A stretch of 64,000 nucleotides of DNA from Labyrinthula sp. Ha (lineage: Eukaryota > Sar > Bigyra > Labyrinthulida > Labyrinthulaceae): positions 1,426,001 through 1,490,000 of the forward strand of contig JAALGZ010000008.1 of the NCBI GenBank assembly GCA_015227615.1, written 5' to 3'. Shown piece by piece: positions 63,250 to 64,000 of this stretch. The notes below the pieces were generated by a model. The model ran no database searches. It saw only the letters and a list, made by a program, of their open reading frames with translations, and was not told the DNA's origin. Made by a program: the position numbers and the translations under genes. Each line of letters begins with the position of its first letter. Position 1 is the first letter of the stretch.

Positions 63250-64000
63250 TGTCATGCTATGACACGTTATTCACGCAAAGTATTGCGATATGTGTGTACC
63301 ATGTGAGCACCAACTGTACTATATATTCATGCTATAGAAACTAGCTGTATACTTGTCATAAATAAACCGTTGACATAAGTTCTATATATGTCATAAGTTA
63401 ACTGTTAATACACAATAACCTTTATCTGAAAAAACGTGCACAAGAGAAGACATTATTCGAATAACGTCAGTTTTCGGATATCAAGATATAAAAACTTTAC
63501 CATGCAAGAAGATCAATCTACTCCTCCTGAAACCCCAAGTTCACCCGTGGCGAAGCAGTCGGTGCCTCCAGTCGTGGAAGAAATCACGGAGAAAATGCCC
63601 AGGGACGAAGAACATGAATCAATCCAAACTAGAAGCAAGGCTACGCAGTCGCTATTTGGAAATGAAGTCCTTGAAAGCGTAAACTTGGTAGCTAAGGAAG
63701 GAAGGAAGATAGAGAATCTCTTGCTTGAAATGGAATCAAATGCTCCTGCTATGTCGGCAAAGCAGGTCACTACGTCCTTAGAAGTCAAAAAAAGTCTACC
63801 AATCTACTCACCGCATCAGGTCCCTGAGACAATACCATTCACGCCTAGCTCAGCTCTCAGCCACCATGCTAGACAGGCAGCTCAAGAGGCAGGTATCAAG
63901 TGGATCATACTGGAAGAAGACTATCTTTCTTGCGCGGGAGAAGACCTTTTACTTACTAAGACCATCGAGGAAAAGATTCAGAATTCAAATCTTTCTGAAC
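63250..64000 (+). mobile_element. 5' part of an unidentified retroelement inserted in the Copia LTR (runs off the window)
   Basis: Starts with TGTCATGCTATGACA, a hairpin-like terminus beginning TG as LTRs do. About 250 bp of non-coding, LTR/leader-like sequence with three related GTCATAA / GACATAA motifs (63350-63400) precedes a gag-like open frame from 63502. The coding part is visibly richer in G+C than the host DNA. Family cannot be decided from the 5' end alone; an LTR element is most likely. Confidence 0.65.
63502..64000 (+). CDS. Gag-like open frame, 3' end outside window
   Basis: ATG at 63502 (MQEDQSTPPETPSSPVAKQS) opens a frame of at least 166 codons that is still open at the window edge. 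The product is hydrophilic, rich in Glu, Ser and Pro at the start and helical later (KTIEEKIQNSNLSE). No domain is recognisable yet. Its position behind an LTR-like start and its composition suggest Gag. The host-like alternative, a gene fused to the repeat, is less likely. Confidence 0.6.
   Translation, partial: MQEDQSTPPETPSSPVAKQSVPPVVEEITEKMPRDEEHESIQTRSKATQSLFGNEVLESVNLVAKEGRKIENLLLEMESNAPAMSAKQVTTSLEVKKSLPIYSPHQVPETIPFTPSSALSHHARQAAQEAGIKWIILEEDYLSCAGEDLLLTKTIEEKIQNSNLSE

Overview
This is a 64 kb stretch of an AT-rich nuclear genome from a microbial eukaryote (protist). The evidence is a eukaryotic-type HMG-CoA synthase, a gelsolin-like protein, two kappa-class glutathione transferases, Gypsy and Copia LTR retrotransposons, and GT-AG introns of only about 28-31 nt. 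The standard genetic code fits every clear gene. Thr/Pro/Ser stalks of the 'SPTxxPT' type and ultrashort introns occur in several protist groups, including some stramenopiles, but I cannot place the organism from this window.

Layout. 1-9442: a GC-richer Gypsy/chromodomain element on the minus strand (Gypsy-1) with long open frames; its 3' LTR is cut by the window edge. 9735-12514: two plus-strand host genes, gelsolin-like and HMG-CoA synthase. 12515-23047: mostly gene-free DNA holding a complete-looking, very young Copia element (16497-21560) with a perfect 5-bp target duplication. 23048-30488: a second, broken Gypsy/chromodomain element (Gypsy-2) with nearly identical LTRs. 31104-62937: host DNA with a clustered family of small single-pass membrane proteins, all on the minus strand (seven apparently coding members, of which one looks C-terminally truncated, plus two pseudogenes), and two kappa-GST paralogues on the plus strand, separated by long AT-rich gene-free stretches. 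51348-51647 is a solo Copia LTR. 63068 to the end is another Copia-family LTR split by the 5' end of a different, GC-richer element whose gag-like frame runs off the window.

The most striking observation is that both Gypsy elements, although clearly different from each other, carry the same unusual C-terminal cargo after integrase and chromodomain: a SANT/Myb-like helical segment followed by an MT-A70-type adenine methyltransferase (DPPW in one, DPPY in the other, each with the distal E-L-F-x-R...W...G signature of this family). This suggests a retrotransposon lineage that may mark or re-programme its own chromatin or RNA by N6-adenine methylation.

The second notable system is the membrane-protein family. 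Five apparently working members share a phase-1 intron of 29-31 nt at the same site, a near-invariant cytoplasmic module (PQFxQ[YF]AGE...RDxEL...SKEPQ.IY), one transmembrane helix and a rapidly diverging Cys-rich ectodomain. I do not recognise this family.
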